From: Afipia birgiae 34632
GTDB lineage: Bacteria; Pseudomonadota; Alphaproteobacteria; Rhizobiales; Xanthobacteraceae
Reading direction: 5' to 3'
Assembly: GCF_000308295.2 (NCBI RefSeq)
Contig: NZ_HG326652.1
Location: 2,204,818-2,268,817, forward strand
Length of the DNA stretch: 64,000 nt
Positions 55,194 through 63,654 of the stretch are shown piece by piece. The first letter of the stretch is position 1, and each line of letters starts with the position of its first letter. The translations under genes and the position numbers were made by a program. The notes beneath the pieces were generated by a model, which saw only the letters and a list, made by a program, of their open reading frames with translations, was not told the origin of the DNA and ran no database searches.

Positions 55194-57025
55194 CAGGTAG
55201 CGAACTCTTCGAGGAACATTTTGCAGTTCAGGAAATAGAACAGAAACTTGCTCTGGCTGTTCGGCAGATCGCGCTGGCCGATCAACTGCTCGATGCGATC
55301 CTTGCGGACATATTCATAGACCGGGCCTTCATCCAGCAGATAGCTGCGGACGTCCGGATCCTTGACGTCGAGATAATCCATAATCGGGGCGTTGAAGCCG
55401 ACCTTGCGGCGGTTGTCGATAATGCTGTCGGGTGCGATCCCGCGCACCGCCTCGCGAAGGATAGCCTTCGCCTTTCCGTCATCGATCAGATGCCGAGTCG
55501 GAATGCTGTTGCAGAACTCGAATAGATCTCGATCGAGAAACGGCGAGCGGTTCTCCACCGAGAAATACATCGCGTTGAGATCGTCCTCGTGCAGGATCAC
55601 CGGCACCGACTCGTGAAACAATTCGTTGAGCATCCGGTTACGGAGCAGATTGCCGCTGTAGGCCGACTCCGCGAACGACTCGCTCCAGTCCGATGTCATG
55701 AACGTGCTGAATTCGTCGGCATCGAGATAAATGTGATCGCGGAAAGTCGGGTCTTTCACGAACAGATCGGGATTGCTCAAGTGCGGATTGCGAACCACGG
55801 GTTTGATATGTGACTGCCACGCGGCCAGTGACCGTGCATGGTGGTCCTTGTCGCCCTTCACCTCCTGCAGGTAGGCAAGGTGATGATCGTAATATCCGCT
55901 GAACAATTCGTCGGCGGCCGTTCCGCTGATGGAGATGCGATACCCGGCATCAGCAATCGCCTTCTGCAGCATCCACTGAGCGTAATACGTAATCGTATAG
56001 ACCGGCGCATCGTGCTGCTTCACCAGCGCACGCAGGCCCGGCAAAAAACCGTCCGTGGACACGGGGATCGACGTATGGCGCACGCCAAGCTCGCGCACCG
56101 CGAGATCGACCATGTCGGATTCTTGGTAACGCGAGTCCGTATTGACGATCGTGAAACCGTGAACGTCGTGGCCGAAGACCCGCTTGGCGATGCTGATCAG
56201 CGCATTGGAATCGACACCGCCGCTCATGCAGAATGCCAACGGCACATCGGCCCGCAATCGCAATTCTACTGAGCGGATCAGCCGCTCCCTCGCGCCGGCG
56301 ACGGCGTCCTGAAAACTCATGTCGTCGTTCACTGCGATGCGCGGCGACCAGTAAGGCTTGTGACCAACAATCTCGCCGTCACGGCATTCCAGGTTATGGC
56401 CGGATGCAACTTCGCGGATGCCGTGAAAAAAGCCGTGCGGCTTCTTGTACAGCGCCTTGTAACCGTTGATGAGGTAGCGCCACAGATGATCGTGGTTGAT
56501 CGCGATCTTCTCGCCGATCAGCGCCGCGATGAACTTGATTTCCGAGCCGAAATAGATGCCGTCCTCGGTCTGATAATAGTACAGCGGCTTTTCGCCGAAC
56601 CTATCGCGCGACAGCGTCAGCTGCCCGCTTTGCTCATCGTAAAGCCCGAAAGCCCACATGCCCTCGCATTTGTCGAGCACGTCCCATCCGAAACGGCGCA
56701 GCGACGCGAGCAGCACCTCCGTATCCGACCGCGTCTTGAGCGCGACACCGGCGGCTTCAAGCTCCTTACGCCGTTCGACAAAGTTGTAGATCTCGCCGTT
56801 CAGCGAAATCCACGCTTTCTCGAAGCCCATCGGCTGATTGGCGCGCGGATCGAGGTCGATGATCGACAACCGACTATGCAGCAGCGTTGTGTGTGTCCCG
56901 GAAGGCGTCTGCCAGCTTCGCGCCTCACGATAATCAGGACCACGGCGATTCATCAACGCAAGACAAGCGTCGATCCGCGCCTGCGCGAGCGGCTTCCGAC
57001 CCTGATATCCTGCGATTCCGCACAT
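55193..57025 (-). CDS. asnB: Asparagine synthase (glutamine-hydrolysing), AsnB family
   Basis: Complete class II amidotransferase of 610 residues: Cys2 (MCGIAGYQG), SRLSIIDL, LNGEIYN (75-81), the PP-loop SGGVDSN (268-274) and SGTAADELFSGYYDHH. The last Ser of the usual PP-loop SGGVDSS is Asn here. The start is fixed by Cys2. It touches the upstream deacetylase gene (TAATG) and the downstream WbpG gene (TGATG), a position that suggests an ammonia or amide-supplying role in the same pathway. Confidence 0.91.
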   Translation of the reverse strand: MCGIAGYQGRKPLAQARIDACLALMNRRGPDYREARSWQTPSGTHTTLLHSRLSIIDLDPRANQPMGFEKAWISLNGEIYNFVERRKELEAAGVALKTRSDTEVLLASLRRFGWDVLDKCEGMWAFGLYDEQSGQLTLSRDRFGEKPLYYYQTEDGIYFGSEIKFIAALIGEKIAINHDHLWRYLINGYKALYKKPHGFFHGIREVASGHNLECRDGEIVGHKPYWSPRIAVNDDMSFQDAVAGARERLIRSVELRLRADVPLAFCMSGGVDSNALISIAKRVFGHDVHGFTIVNTDSRYQESDMVDLAVRELGVRHTSIPVSTDGFLPGLRALVKQHDAPVYTITYYAQWMLQKAIADAGYRISISGTAADELFSGYYDHHLAYLQEVKGDKDHHARSLAAWQSHIKPVVRNPHLSNPDLFVKDPTFRDHIYLDADEFSTFMTSDWSESFAESAYSGNLLRNRMLNELFHESVPVILHEDDLNAMYFSVENRSPFLDRDLFEFCNSIPTRHLIDDGKAKAILREAVRGIAPDSIIDNRRKVGFNAPIMDYLDVKDPDVRSYLLDEGPVYEYVRKDRIEQLIGQRDLPNSQSKFLFYFLNCKMFLEEFAT

Positions 57026-57933
57026 TAGCTCACCATCACCCGATGAAGGTGAAATGGGTCCGCGCCTGGCCGGTTGGTGCCGTCAATGGCCGTCGGGCAG
57101 CAAGCGATCCCCCTCGCCTTGAGCGCCCGGATAACTTCCTCGGAATAACAGTGTGCGAGGCCTTCGGGATAGGAATAGTGGGAAGCGACGATACCTGTTC
57201 TCTCCTTCAACATCCGGAGACTGATATCAATCTCTTGCTCCAGTCGCGGCCCTGAGAGGAAGCTCAAGATCGCGTGCGTATGACTGTGGCCGCCCACTAA
57301 GCAACCGCCCGTGCGCCAGCTCCGCACTTGATCCCATGTCATCTTTCGATCAAGCTGATCATCACTCGACCGCACCTCCTCCAAGTCCAATTGCCGAAAG
57401 ACATCGCTGACAAATCCATCAACGTCGAGACCAGGCGTCGATTTGACGTTCCTGCGAATGTCGTTGAGGATCGCTATCTTTTCTGCAGGGTTCGCGAAGT
57501 GGGATGCCCGTTGCGACCAGGGTAATCTCAAAACGCCGTGCCGAGTCTTTTCTATCGCATACTCGATCCGGTCTACCCACGACATGCCGTTTTCGTCGAC
57601 AAAGCCCGACGTCACATAAACGGTGGCCGGAATGCCAAGCCGATCGAGAACCGGGCGGGCAACAGTCAAGTTGTTCTCAAAGCCATCGTCAAACGTAACC
57701 GCAAAGGCCCCCCTCGGAAACTGTTCTCCACTCAGACAAGTCCCGAGCACGTCATCCATCGACATAGCTTTGCCGACTCGACCAACGCCTGCAAGGATCG
57801 CCTCAAACTCAACCACGGGGAGATGCTTGCGCGTATAATTGCGAACCTGATGCTCTTGGCGTTCAATCACACCGTGAAAAAGGAAGATCGTCAGGCCACC
57901 ATCATTGGTCAGACGGTCGGTCAAACTACTCAT
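57025..57933 (-). CDS. NodB-type polysaccharide deacetylase
   Basis: Carbohydrate esterase family 4-like protein of 302 residues. The catalytic Asp and first metal ligand lie in TFDDGFENN (80-88), and the metal HxxxH is in GGHSHTH (H216 and H220). LFHGVIE at the start and YPEG later are further family blocks. No signal peptide is seen, so it may act in the cytoplasm on a precursor. GGAG stands 9 nt before the ATG at 57933, which overlaps the formyltransferase stop by 8 nt. Confidence 0.87.
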   Translation of the reverse strand: MSSLTDRLTNDGGLTIFLFHGVIERQEHQVRNYTRKHLPVVEFEAILAGVGRVGKAMSMDDVLGTCLSGEQFPRGAFAVTFDDGFENNLTVARPVLDRLGIPATVYVTSGFVDENGMSWVDRIEYAIEKTRHGVLRLPWSQRASHFANPAEKIAILNDIRRNVKSTPGLDVDGFVSDVFRQLDLEEVRSSDDQLDRKMTWDQVRSWRTGGCLVGGHSHTHAILSFLSGPRLEQEIDISLRMLKERTGIVASHYSYPEGLAHCYSEEVIRALKARGIACCPTAIDGTNRPGADPFHLHRVMVS

Positions 57934-58669
57934 CGGGATGCTCTCCTTCGGCATCGTTGACCAACGCTTTCGTGTAGTTGTCGAATTTCCTTCGGCAGAT
58001 ATCCTTGAGCGGGCTCGGCATGAATGAATAATATCTCCCCTTACGCCGCTGCTTGCGGCTCGGTACCGCCCCTTGATCGCGAAAAGCCGCCAGCGCGGCA
58101 AGTGTCAGTCGAATACACGTTTCGGTATTTGCCCGCCGCAAGGCATAAAGGGGCATGCCTGCCGAGAGGTGGACATCTTCTTGCAAACAGATGTCACCGT
58201 CGTCGATCATCGGGTTGAGAGTGTGCAGCGTCGTGACGAGCCCATCAAAGTCACCATGGTAGATGGCCCAGAGATGCGTATCCAACCCCCGATAGTCCTC
58301 TGGATCCCCGCCGTGCAGGTTGAGGAAGCATTGAGGACCGTTTTTGAGCACAGCCTCCGACAGCCGGCCCGTACCAAAGACGATTGCGATATCCGCGCGC
58401 CAATCCGCAAGAGCTCTTATCGCGTCAATGCCATTCATCGTGTCAAAGGCTGTCACTGGCGCGAACACATCAAGTTGGGGATTGGCTCCCTTAAACCAGA
58501 ACTCTCGCTCGAAAGAATCGCGCTCTGTCTCATAGTGGTGAAACGTCTCGAACGGAGCTTTTAGACTACTATTTTCGGCAAAAACATGCACGTCTTCAAA
58601 TCTAGCTACAATCTCCCGAACGAAGAACGCATGATGTGGGGTTTGCGTTGTCAACAGAGCTATCTTCAT
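57926..58669 (-). CDS. Formyltransferase-family protein
   Basis: A 247-residue enzyme with the fold of methionyl-tRNA formyltransferase and sugar N-formyltransferases. The catalytic set N117-x-H119 is in LNLHGGDPEDYRG, and D157 is in DDGDI. It is expected to move a formyl group from N10-formyltetrahydrofolate to an amino sugar. It starts 5 nt after the NeuB-type stop and overlaps the deacetylase start, so the three are produced together. The C-terminal region is basic. Confidence 0.85.
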   Translation of the reverse strand: MKIALLTTQTPHHAFFVREIVARFEDVHVFAENSSLKAPFETFHHYETERDSFEREFWFKGANPQLDVFAPVTAFDTMNGIDAIRALADWRADIAIVFGTGRLSEAVLKNGPQCFLNLHGGDPEDYRGLDTHLWAIYHGDFDGLVTTLHTLNPMIDDGDICLQEDVHLSAGMPLYALRRANTETCIRLTLAALAAFRDQGAVPSRKQRRKGRYYSFMPSPLKDICRRKFDNYTKALVNDAEGEHPDE

Positions 58670-58674
58670 GACGC

Positions 58675-59688
58675 TCAGCGAAAGTCGTCGTCGTTCAATA
58701 TCTGTCCGAGCAACACGTCGCGACTGAGGGCCCGACCGACAACGAGTGCCTCATCACCGGGCGCGAACCCGCCCCCGGGCCGAACCCAAGTCAAATCATT
58801 GTCGGACAGAACATGACCAGCCCTCATCGCCCTACCGGCCGCGATAGAACGGCGCATCGCCAATCGATTTGGCTCCTCGACCTCTGTCGTCTCCCCAGCC
58901 TCATCGCCAATAAGTTCCTCGGCCAAACGCACACCACGCACAAGACTGGCCATTTCCATCGGATCAGCAGAGAGTTGATGATCGCGAAAATCGGAAAAAT
59001 CCTTTCTCAGCGTAAAGTGCTTCTCGATGATTCTAGCGCCAAGACCGACGCTGAGGATCGCAGCGTCATTGCCGAGTGTGTGATCCGAATAACCAATCAC
59101 GTGTTCGCGGAAGCGGATCGACAAAGCACGAATCGCGGCGAGATTCGCAAATGCGGAAGGGGTGGGATAACTGGACACGCAATGCAGCAAAGCAAGCTCC
59201 CCCGTATGATCGAGATCAGACCAGACTTTCATCAGGCGATCGATCGCCTTCTCAACATCCGCAAAGCTGGCTAGTCCGGTCGAGAAAATTACAGGTTTAC
59301 GAAAGGACGCCACGCGCTCTATAAGAGGGAAAAAGCTGTTATCACCCGATGATATCTTGATTGCAGGGCAGAATGATGCAAGCGCATCAGCACTCGTAAG
59401 ATCGAACGGTGTCGAGAAAAACTGAAGGCCCTGCTGGTTTGCGAGTCGTGCCAAACTGCAAAACTGCTCGAAGCTTAAGGCGAATTTTCTTAGCCGCTCC
59501 AACCGCTCGTTCTGATCCCGTGACACATAATTTTCCGGTACGAACGTCTGAAACTTGACCGCATCAACACCCGCAGCGGCGGCCTGGCCGATGAGTTCCT
59601 CTGCTAGCGAAAAACTTCCCTCGTGATTGTTCCCAATTTCGGCAACAACGAAGACGCGTTTAAGCAAATCGAAGTTCCCGATCTTCAT
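58675..59688 (-). CDS. NeuB-family nonulosonic acid synthase
   Basis: Condenses phosphoenolpyruvate with a hexosamine-type sugar to give a nine-carbon 2-keto acid. The 337 residues show AEIGNNHEGS (16-25), AVKFQTF (43-49), the FSTPFD and GYSDHTLGN blocks and the metal-binding EKHFTL. The C-terminal SAF (antifreeze-like) domain spans about 280-335, ending in GRALSRDVLLGQIL. The subgroup (sialic, legionaminic, pseudaminic) cannot be told from motifs alone. The gene overlaps the GNAT stop by 4 nt (ATGA). Confidence 0.92.
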   Translation of the reverse strand: MKIGNFDLLKRVFVVAEIGNNHEGSFSLAEELIGQAAAAGVDAVKFQTFVPENYVSRDQNERLERLRKFALSFEQFCSLARLANQQGLQFFSTPFDLTSADALASFCPAIKISSGDNSFFPLIERVASFRKPVIFSTGLASFADVEKAIDRLMKVWSDLDHTGELALLHCVSSYPTPSAFANLAAIRALSIRFREHVIGYSDHTLGNDAAILSVGLGARIIEKHFTLRKDFSDFRDHQLSADPMEMASLVRGVRLAEELIGDEAGETTEVEEPNRLAMRRSIAAGRAMRAGHVLSDNDLTWVRPGGGFAPGDEALVVGRALSRDVLLGQILNDDDFR

Positions 59689-60437
59689 GCCGCAAGCGCT
59701 CCGTTGTTGACGTGGGCGTGCAGGACGTACGACGTTTCAGTCACCCGGAAACCAATCGATTCATAAAGCCGGATCGCCGGAATGTTGGAAATCTGCGTGC
59801 CGACGCGAAGTCGGTCCGAGCGGGTCCGCCATTGCTCTATGAACATCTTGCACAGCGCTTGGCCAGTGCCCTGTCCTTGACACCCTGCCCCCACTCCAAC
59901 CAGATCAATGATCGCGTCCGTTTCCTTGATTGATTTGCTTTCGAGCACGGCCAAGAAGCCTCTCACGGTATTTTTCTGCCGTGCAACGTAAATGGCGCTG
60001 GCGCGTCCCTGGCAGGCGTCACGAGCCCACTGCCGCTTGACTTCGTTCGCTCGGTCCAGACCGATGGCTGGATCGAGATGAAACCGCGAAAATACAAAGC
60101 AGTGTCCAGCAATTGCCTCCACGGCCAAGGTGTCACCCGCAGTCGCAGACTCGATGTTCGAGGTGCTGTAGTCACTTCGGAAATTGCTGGCTGCGCCATC
60201 CTCCCAATCGAACGTTACATTGACATCGATCACGGAAAATCCCGCCCGCGTTGCATTCGTCACGGCAGCCACGTCCCGAGTCGGGATTTTTGCAGAGAAG
60301 AAGGCTGCGCCGTGCCCGGCACGATCCAGCATTGTCGCCAGGATTTCCGCGGGCGGCACAGCTGCCCCCATACCAAACACTTTCCAGCTTGAGACGCCGA
60401 GAACATCAGACAACCAGTCGTCTCTTTCAGCGCGCAA
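59685..60437 (-). CDS. GNAT acetyltransferase, WecD-like
   Basis: N-acetyltransferase of 250 residues. The acetyl-CoA loop is GVGAGCQGQGTGQAL (181-195), followed by NIPAIRLYESIGFR. The N-terminal half has the DWLSDVLGVSSWKV block seen in dTDP-Fuc4N acetyltransferases. It probably acetylates the amino group that the DegT aminotransferase adds. The start appears to be TTG: the only codon upstream in the same frame is GCC-GTC-GTT and then the TGA of the epimerase gene. It overlaps NeuB by 4 nt. Confidence 0.85.
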   Translation of the reverse strand: MRAERDDWLSDVLGVSSWKVFGMGAAVPPAEILATMLDRAGHGAAFFSAKIPTRDVAAVTNATRAGFSVIDVNVTFDWEDGAASNFRSDYSTSNIESATAGDTLAVEAIAGHCFVFSRFHLDPAIGLDRANEVKRQWARDACQGRASAIYVARQKNTVRGFLAVLESKSIKETDAIIDLVGVGAGCQGQGTGQALCKMFIEQWRTRSDRLRVGTQISNIPAIRLYESIGFRVTETSYVLHAHVNNGALAA

Positions 60438-60446
60438 GGCGACAAC

Positions 60447-61478
60447 TCAAGCAAAATAGCCTGGGTGTTCAGCCGCCATTTGCTTGTACCACTCGATATA
60501 GCGGGGGAAGCCCTTCTCGAGCGGATACTGCGGCTCATAACCAATCAGGCGCTTTGCCTTATCGACCGACAACGTGCCTCGCTCCGGCATCAGGCCATCT
60601 CTCGGATTGTGCACCACCTCGATGTTAGGGAATGCCTGCCTCATCAGATCGATCATTTGATTGAGTGTCCGGGCGCTGCCGTAAGTCAGATTGAACGTCT
60701 GATTTCTTGCCTCTGGCAACGCGATGGATCGCAGCAAACCCTGCACAAGATCTTCAATATAGGTGAAGTCGAGCGCATCATTGCCATCGCCGTTCACAGT
60801 GAGACGCATACCCCGCAGCGCGTTCTCGATAAACGCCTGCCCGACGCGTCGGCTAACGCACCGCTCGCCATAGAGCGCCGAAGGCCGGACGATTGTGTAA
60901 GGCGTATTGAACACCTGATTGTGTGCAATCACTAGCTTTTCGCCGCCATACTTCAGAGCACCGTAGATACCCATTGGTTCGCAGTGGCGTTCTTCGACGG
61001 CAGCCTCACCTTCGAAATTTCCGTACACCATCGATGATGAGAAATAGACGAAGTGAACGTTCTGATCGCGCGCGGTATCCAGCGCATTCTCCAAGGTACG
61101 GAACGAATGGTCGAACGTGCTGTACGGATCCTTGTTGGAACGATTGGCGTGAGCAATCGCCGCGAGTTGGACAAAGCAGTCCGCTTTGATGTCGGACAGG
61201 CACCGCGACAGCGCGTGATAATCGCGCGCGTCCAGAACGTGCATTGGAATTCCGACCTCGCGCAACAGCCTCATGCGTTCGAAAATGAAATTGACGTAGA
61301 GAGTCTTGTTCGGATCTTCACCGGAGTTGGTAAACGCACCCAGGTTGTTCACCTGAAGCCCGTCAATGACGTGCGGATCAGCGCCATGCCGTTTCAGCGC
61401 TAGCGCAAGATTATGACCAATGAAACCCGCGCCGCCGATCAGCGCAATAGTACGGCCCTTCAGCTTTTCTTCGAACAC
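60447..61478 (-). CDS. NAD-dependent epimerase/dehydratase
   Basis: Extended SDR of 343 residues. The NAD motif is GGAGFIGHNLA (15-25), the catalytic Ser is in SSSMVYG, and the YxxxK motif is YGALK in YGALKYGGE. The block GDGNDALDFTYIEDL and LTYGSARTLNQMIDL are typical of nucleotide-sugar 4-epimerases or 4,6-dehydratases. The GTG start has GAGGGA upstream and overlaps the aminotransferase gene by 19 nt. No LegB/PseB-type motif beyond this can be claimed. Confidence 0.87.
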   Translation of the reverse strand: MFEEKLKGRTIALIGGAGFIGHNLALALKRHGADPHVIDGLQVNNLGAFTNSGEDPNKTLYVNFIFERMRLLREVGIPMHVLDARDYHALSRCLSDIKADCFVQLAAIAHANRSNKDPYSTFDHSFRTLENALDTARDQNVHFVYFSSSMVYGNFEGEAAVEERHCEPMGIYGALKYGGEKLVIAHNQVFNTPYTIVRPSALYGERCVSRRVGQAFIENALRGMRLTVNGDGNDALDFTYIEDLVQGLLRSIALPEARNQTFNLTYGSARTLNQMIDLMRQAFPNIEVVHNPRDGLMPERGTLSVDKAKRLIGYEPQYPLEKGFPRYIEWYKQMAAEHPGYFA

Positions 61479-62629
61479 ATCAAATCCCTCACGATCGTGG
61501 TCAATACTTGTGCGATGTGATTCATGTCATCGATTTCCAAATGCGGCCCTACTGGGAGCGCAATCGACTGATCGCTGATGCGGGCAGCATTCGGAAAACG
61601 TGAAAGGTCTTCATCATACTTTTCGCGATAGTAGGCAAGCCGTGGAATCGGGTGTGGGTAATAGACGCTGGTCCCGACGCCCGCAGCATTAAGCCGTCGA
61701 ATGACTTCCGTGCGCTGGCTGGCCAAGGCACCGTCCAGTACTGCAGTCAGGCAGTAATGGCTATTGATCTGGTTGGCGGCCGTGGCATCGAGGATCGCAA
61801 CATGTTCGAGATCGGCCAGCCCGCTCTTGAGGGCGGCGAAGTTCCGAGCACGTCGCTCCAGGATAATTCCAAGGCGCTTTAATTGCTCGCGCCCGATCGC
61901 AGAATTGATGTCGCTCAAGCGATAATTGATGCCCAACGAAAGCACGTCATAAACGCCGGGAACGGTGCGCTCGGCGAAGGTTCGATCCACACCAAAGGCC
62001 CTCGCCTTCGATATCTTTTGTGCGAGATCCCCATGCCGGGTGATCAGCATTCCGCCGTCGCCCGTCGTAATATGTTTGACGGGATAGAACGAAAATGTTC
62101 CCGCATCACCGAACAGCCCGGCGTGGATTCCGTCCCACCGCGTCCCAAGCGCTAACGCACAGTCCTCGACAACCTTCAGGCCGTGCTTCGCCGCAATCTT
62201 CATAATCGCTGGCATGTCGCATGGCATGCCCACAAAGTGCACCAACCCGATTGCACGTGTCCGGGGAGTTATCGCCGCCTCGATTGCCTCAGGCGTCATA
62301 TTGCCAGTGGCTCGGTCGCAATCCACGAACACCGGCCGCGCCCCGACAACTTCGACGGCATGGACAGTCGCCACATGAGTCTGGGCTGGAACGATCACCT
62401 CGTCGCCCACCCCGATACCAAGTTGCCAATAGGCGAGATGCAGCGCTGCAGTGCCGTTACTTAGGGTGAGCGCATGCCCTCCTCCGACGGCAGCGGCGAA
62501 TTCCTTCTCGAATTCGTGAGCCTGAGGGCCATGCGTGAGAACGTCGCCTGCCAGAACGCCGAGGACGGCATTGCGTTCCGCATCCGTGATCCAGGGTTTT
62601 CCGAATGCGATTTTACGTTGCTGGGTCAT
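61460..62629 (-). CDS. DegT/DnrJ/EryC1-family sugar aminotransferase
   Basis: PLP aminotransferase of 389 residues. The PLP lysine is K185 in FYPVKHITTGDGG; SNGTAALHL and EDCALALG complete the site. The N-terminal FGKPWIT and the LTHGPQAHEFEKEF block match the PseC/LegC/ArnB-like group that aminates C4 of a keto sugar. It likely works with the epimerase/dehydratase and GNAT downstream. The ATG overlaps the Gfo/Idh stop (ATGA). Confidence 0.9.
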   Translation of the reverse strand: MTQQRKIAFGKPWITDAERNAVLGVLAGDVLTHGPQAHEFEKEFAAAVGGGHALTLSNGTAALHLAYWQLGIGVGDEVIVPAQTHVATVHAVEVVGARPVFVDCDRATGNMTPEAIEAAITPRTRAIGLVHFVGMPCDMPAIMKIAAKHGLKVVEDCALALGTRWDGIHAGLFGDAGTFSFYPVKHITTGDGGMLITRHGDLAQKISKARAFGVDRTFAERTVPGVYDVLSLGINYRLSDINSAIGREQLKRLGIILERRARNFAALKSGLADLEHVAILDATAANQINSHYCLTAVLDGALASQRTEVIRRLNAAGVGTSVYYPHPIPRLAYYREKYDEDLSRFPNAARISDQSIALPVGPHLEIDDMNHIAQVLTTIVRDLMCSKKS

Positions 62630-63654
62630 TGATAACTGATCTGCACTGATGAAGAGATGGAAACCGACTCGTCACAAGCGACCGCAATCGCAATCGAGTC
62701 GAGCGTAGCGTCGAGATTCCGCGTCTGCCGTTTTGCGTTCGACACGATCCCTTCCACGAAAGACGGGATCAGCACGCCCTTATGAGACGGCCTTGCCGCA
62801 AGATCGACCGGCGACGGCAGAGACACAGATTCACCCGGACGAATGGGATCGCGGGATGTCATGATGCGCGCGCCGGCATCGTCCAGAATGAACGTCTTGC
62901 GGGTGCCGAAAATCCGCACCACGTGCTGATGCCGATGGACGCAGCCAAAATTGGCCGTGATCCTCGCCGCCAGCCCTGAAGCGAATGTCATCGTCGCGGC
63001 GGTGAAGTCATTGTATTGGAACGCCGTACCTCGGGCACAAATCCCGTTGCCGACGGCATGAACCGAAACCGGGCGCTGGCCCGTCAGCCAGAGCATCAAA
63101 TCGATCATGTGGATGCCGCCGCCGAGCATGACCGAATACTGCTCCGTCTCGCCGCGCCATCCATCGGTGATCTTGTGCAGGCGGCCATAGAGATAGTCGC
63201 CATCGAACGCGTATATTTCGCCGAACGAGCCGGACTCGATTTCCGCCTTGAGCCAGCGATAGAGGTCCGCGCCGCGAAGCAACAGATTGCTGGCAAGATG
63301 CAGATCGTCATGTGCGGCAAGGGTCTTTCGAATATCGGCCAGTTCCGACGCATTACGGCACAGCGGCTTCTCGACAAAAACGTGCTTTTTCGCCAGAAGC
63401 GCACTCTTGACCTGGGTGAAATGCATATCGTCGAACGAGGCAATCGATACGACATCGATGTCGTTACGTTCCAGCACATCCTCGTAGCGATCGAGCGCAT
63501 CACAATCGGAAAACTCCGACGCCAGAGCCTCTGCGCGATGGCGGTCAAGATCGACAAGCGCGCGAACCCGGCATGAAGGAAGCGTGGCATACATCCGGGC
63601 ATGCTGCTCGCCGATCCCGAGCCCAATCACCGCAACGCCGAGTTCTCCCTGCAT
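62626..63654 (-). CDS. Gfo/Idh/MocA-family oxidoreductase
   Basis: NAD(P)-dependent dehydrogenase of 342 residues with AVIGLGIGEQHA near the N-terminus and the catalytic motif VEKPLCRNASEL (about 93-104). The GGGIHMIDLMLWL block holds the second active-site His/Asp pair. The GTGATG start region offers two codons; ATG at 63654 overlaps the upstream stop by one base. Members oxidise or reduce sugars in nucleotide form; in this cluster it may adjust a keto position before condensation. Confidence 0.87.
   Translation of the reverse strand: MQGELGVAVIGLGIGEQHARMYATLPSCRVRALVDLDRHRAEALASEFSDCDALDRYEDVLERNDIDVVSIASFDDMHFTQVKSALLAKKHVFVEKPLCRNASELADIRKTLAAHDDLHLASNLLLRGADLYRWLKAEIESGSFGEIYAFDGDYLYGRLHKITDGWRGETEQYSVMLGGGIHMIDLMLWLTGQRPVSVHAVGNGICARGTAFQYNDFTAATMTFASGLAARITANFGCVHRHQHVVRIFGTRKTFILDDAGARIMTSRDPIRPGESVSLPSPVDLAARPSHKGVLIPSFVEGIVSNAKRQTRNLDATLDSIAIAVACDESVSISSSVQISYQ

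Noticed and set aside
54066-55238. Open frame of 390 codons antisense to the WbpG-type gene
   Set aside because: Shadow of the real gene; no recognisable domain.
58675-59688. Naming the NeuB homologue as sialic, legionaminic or pseudaminic acid synthase
   Set aside because: Motifs visible by eye do not separate the subgroups, and the neighbouring genes do not complete any of the known pathways.
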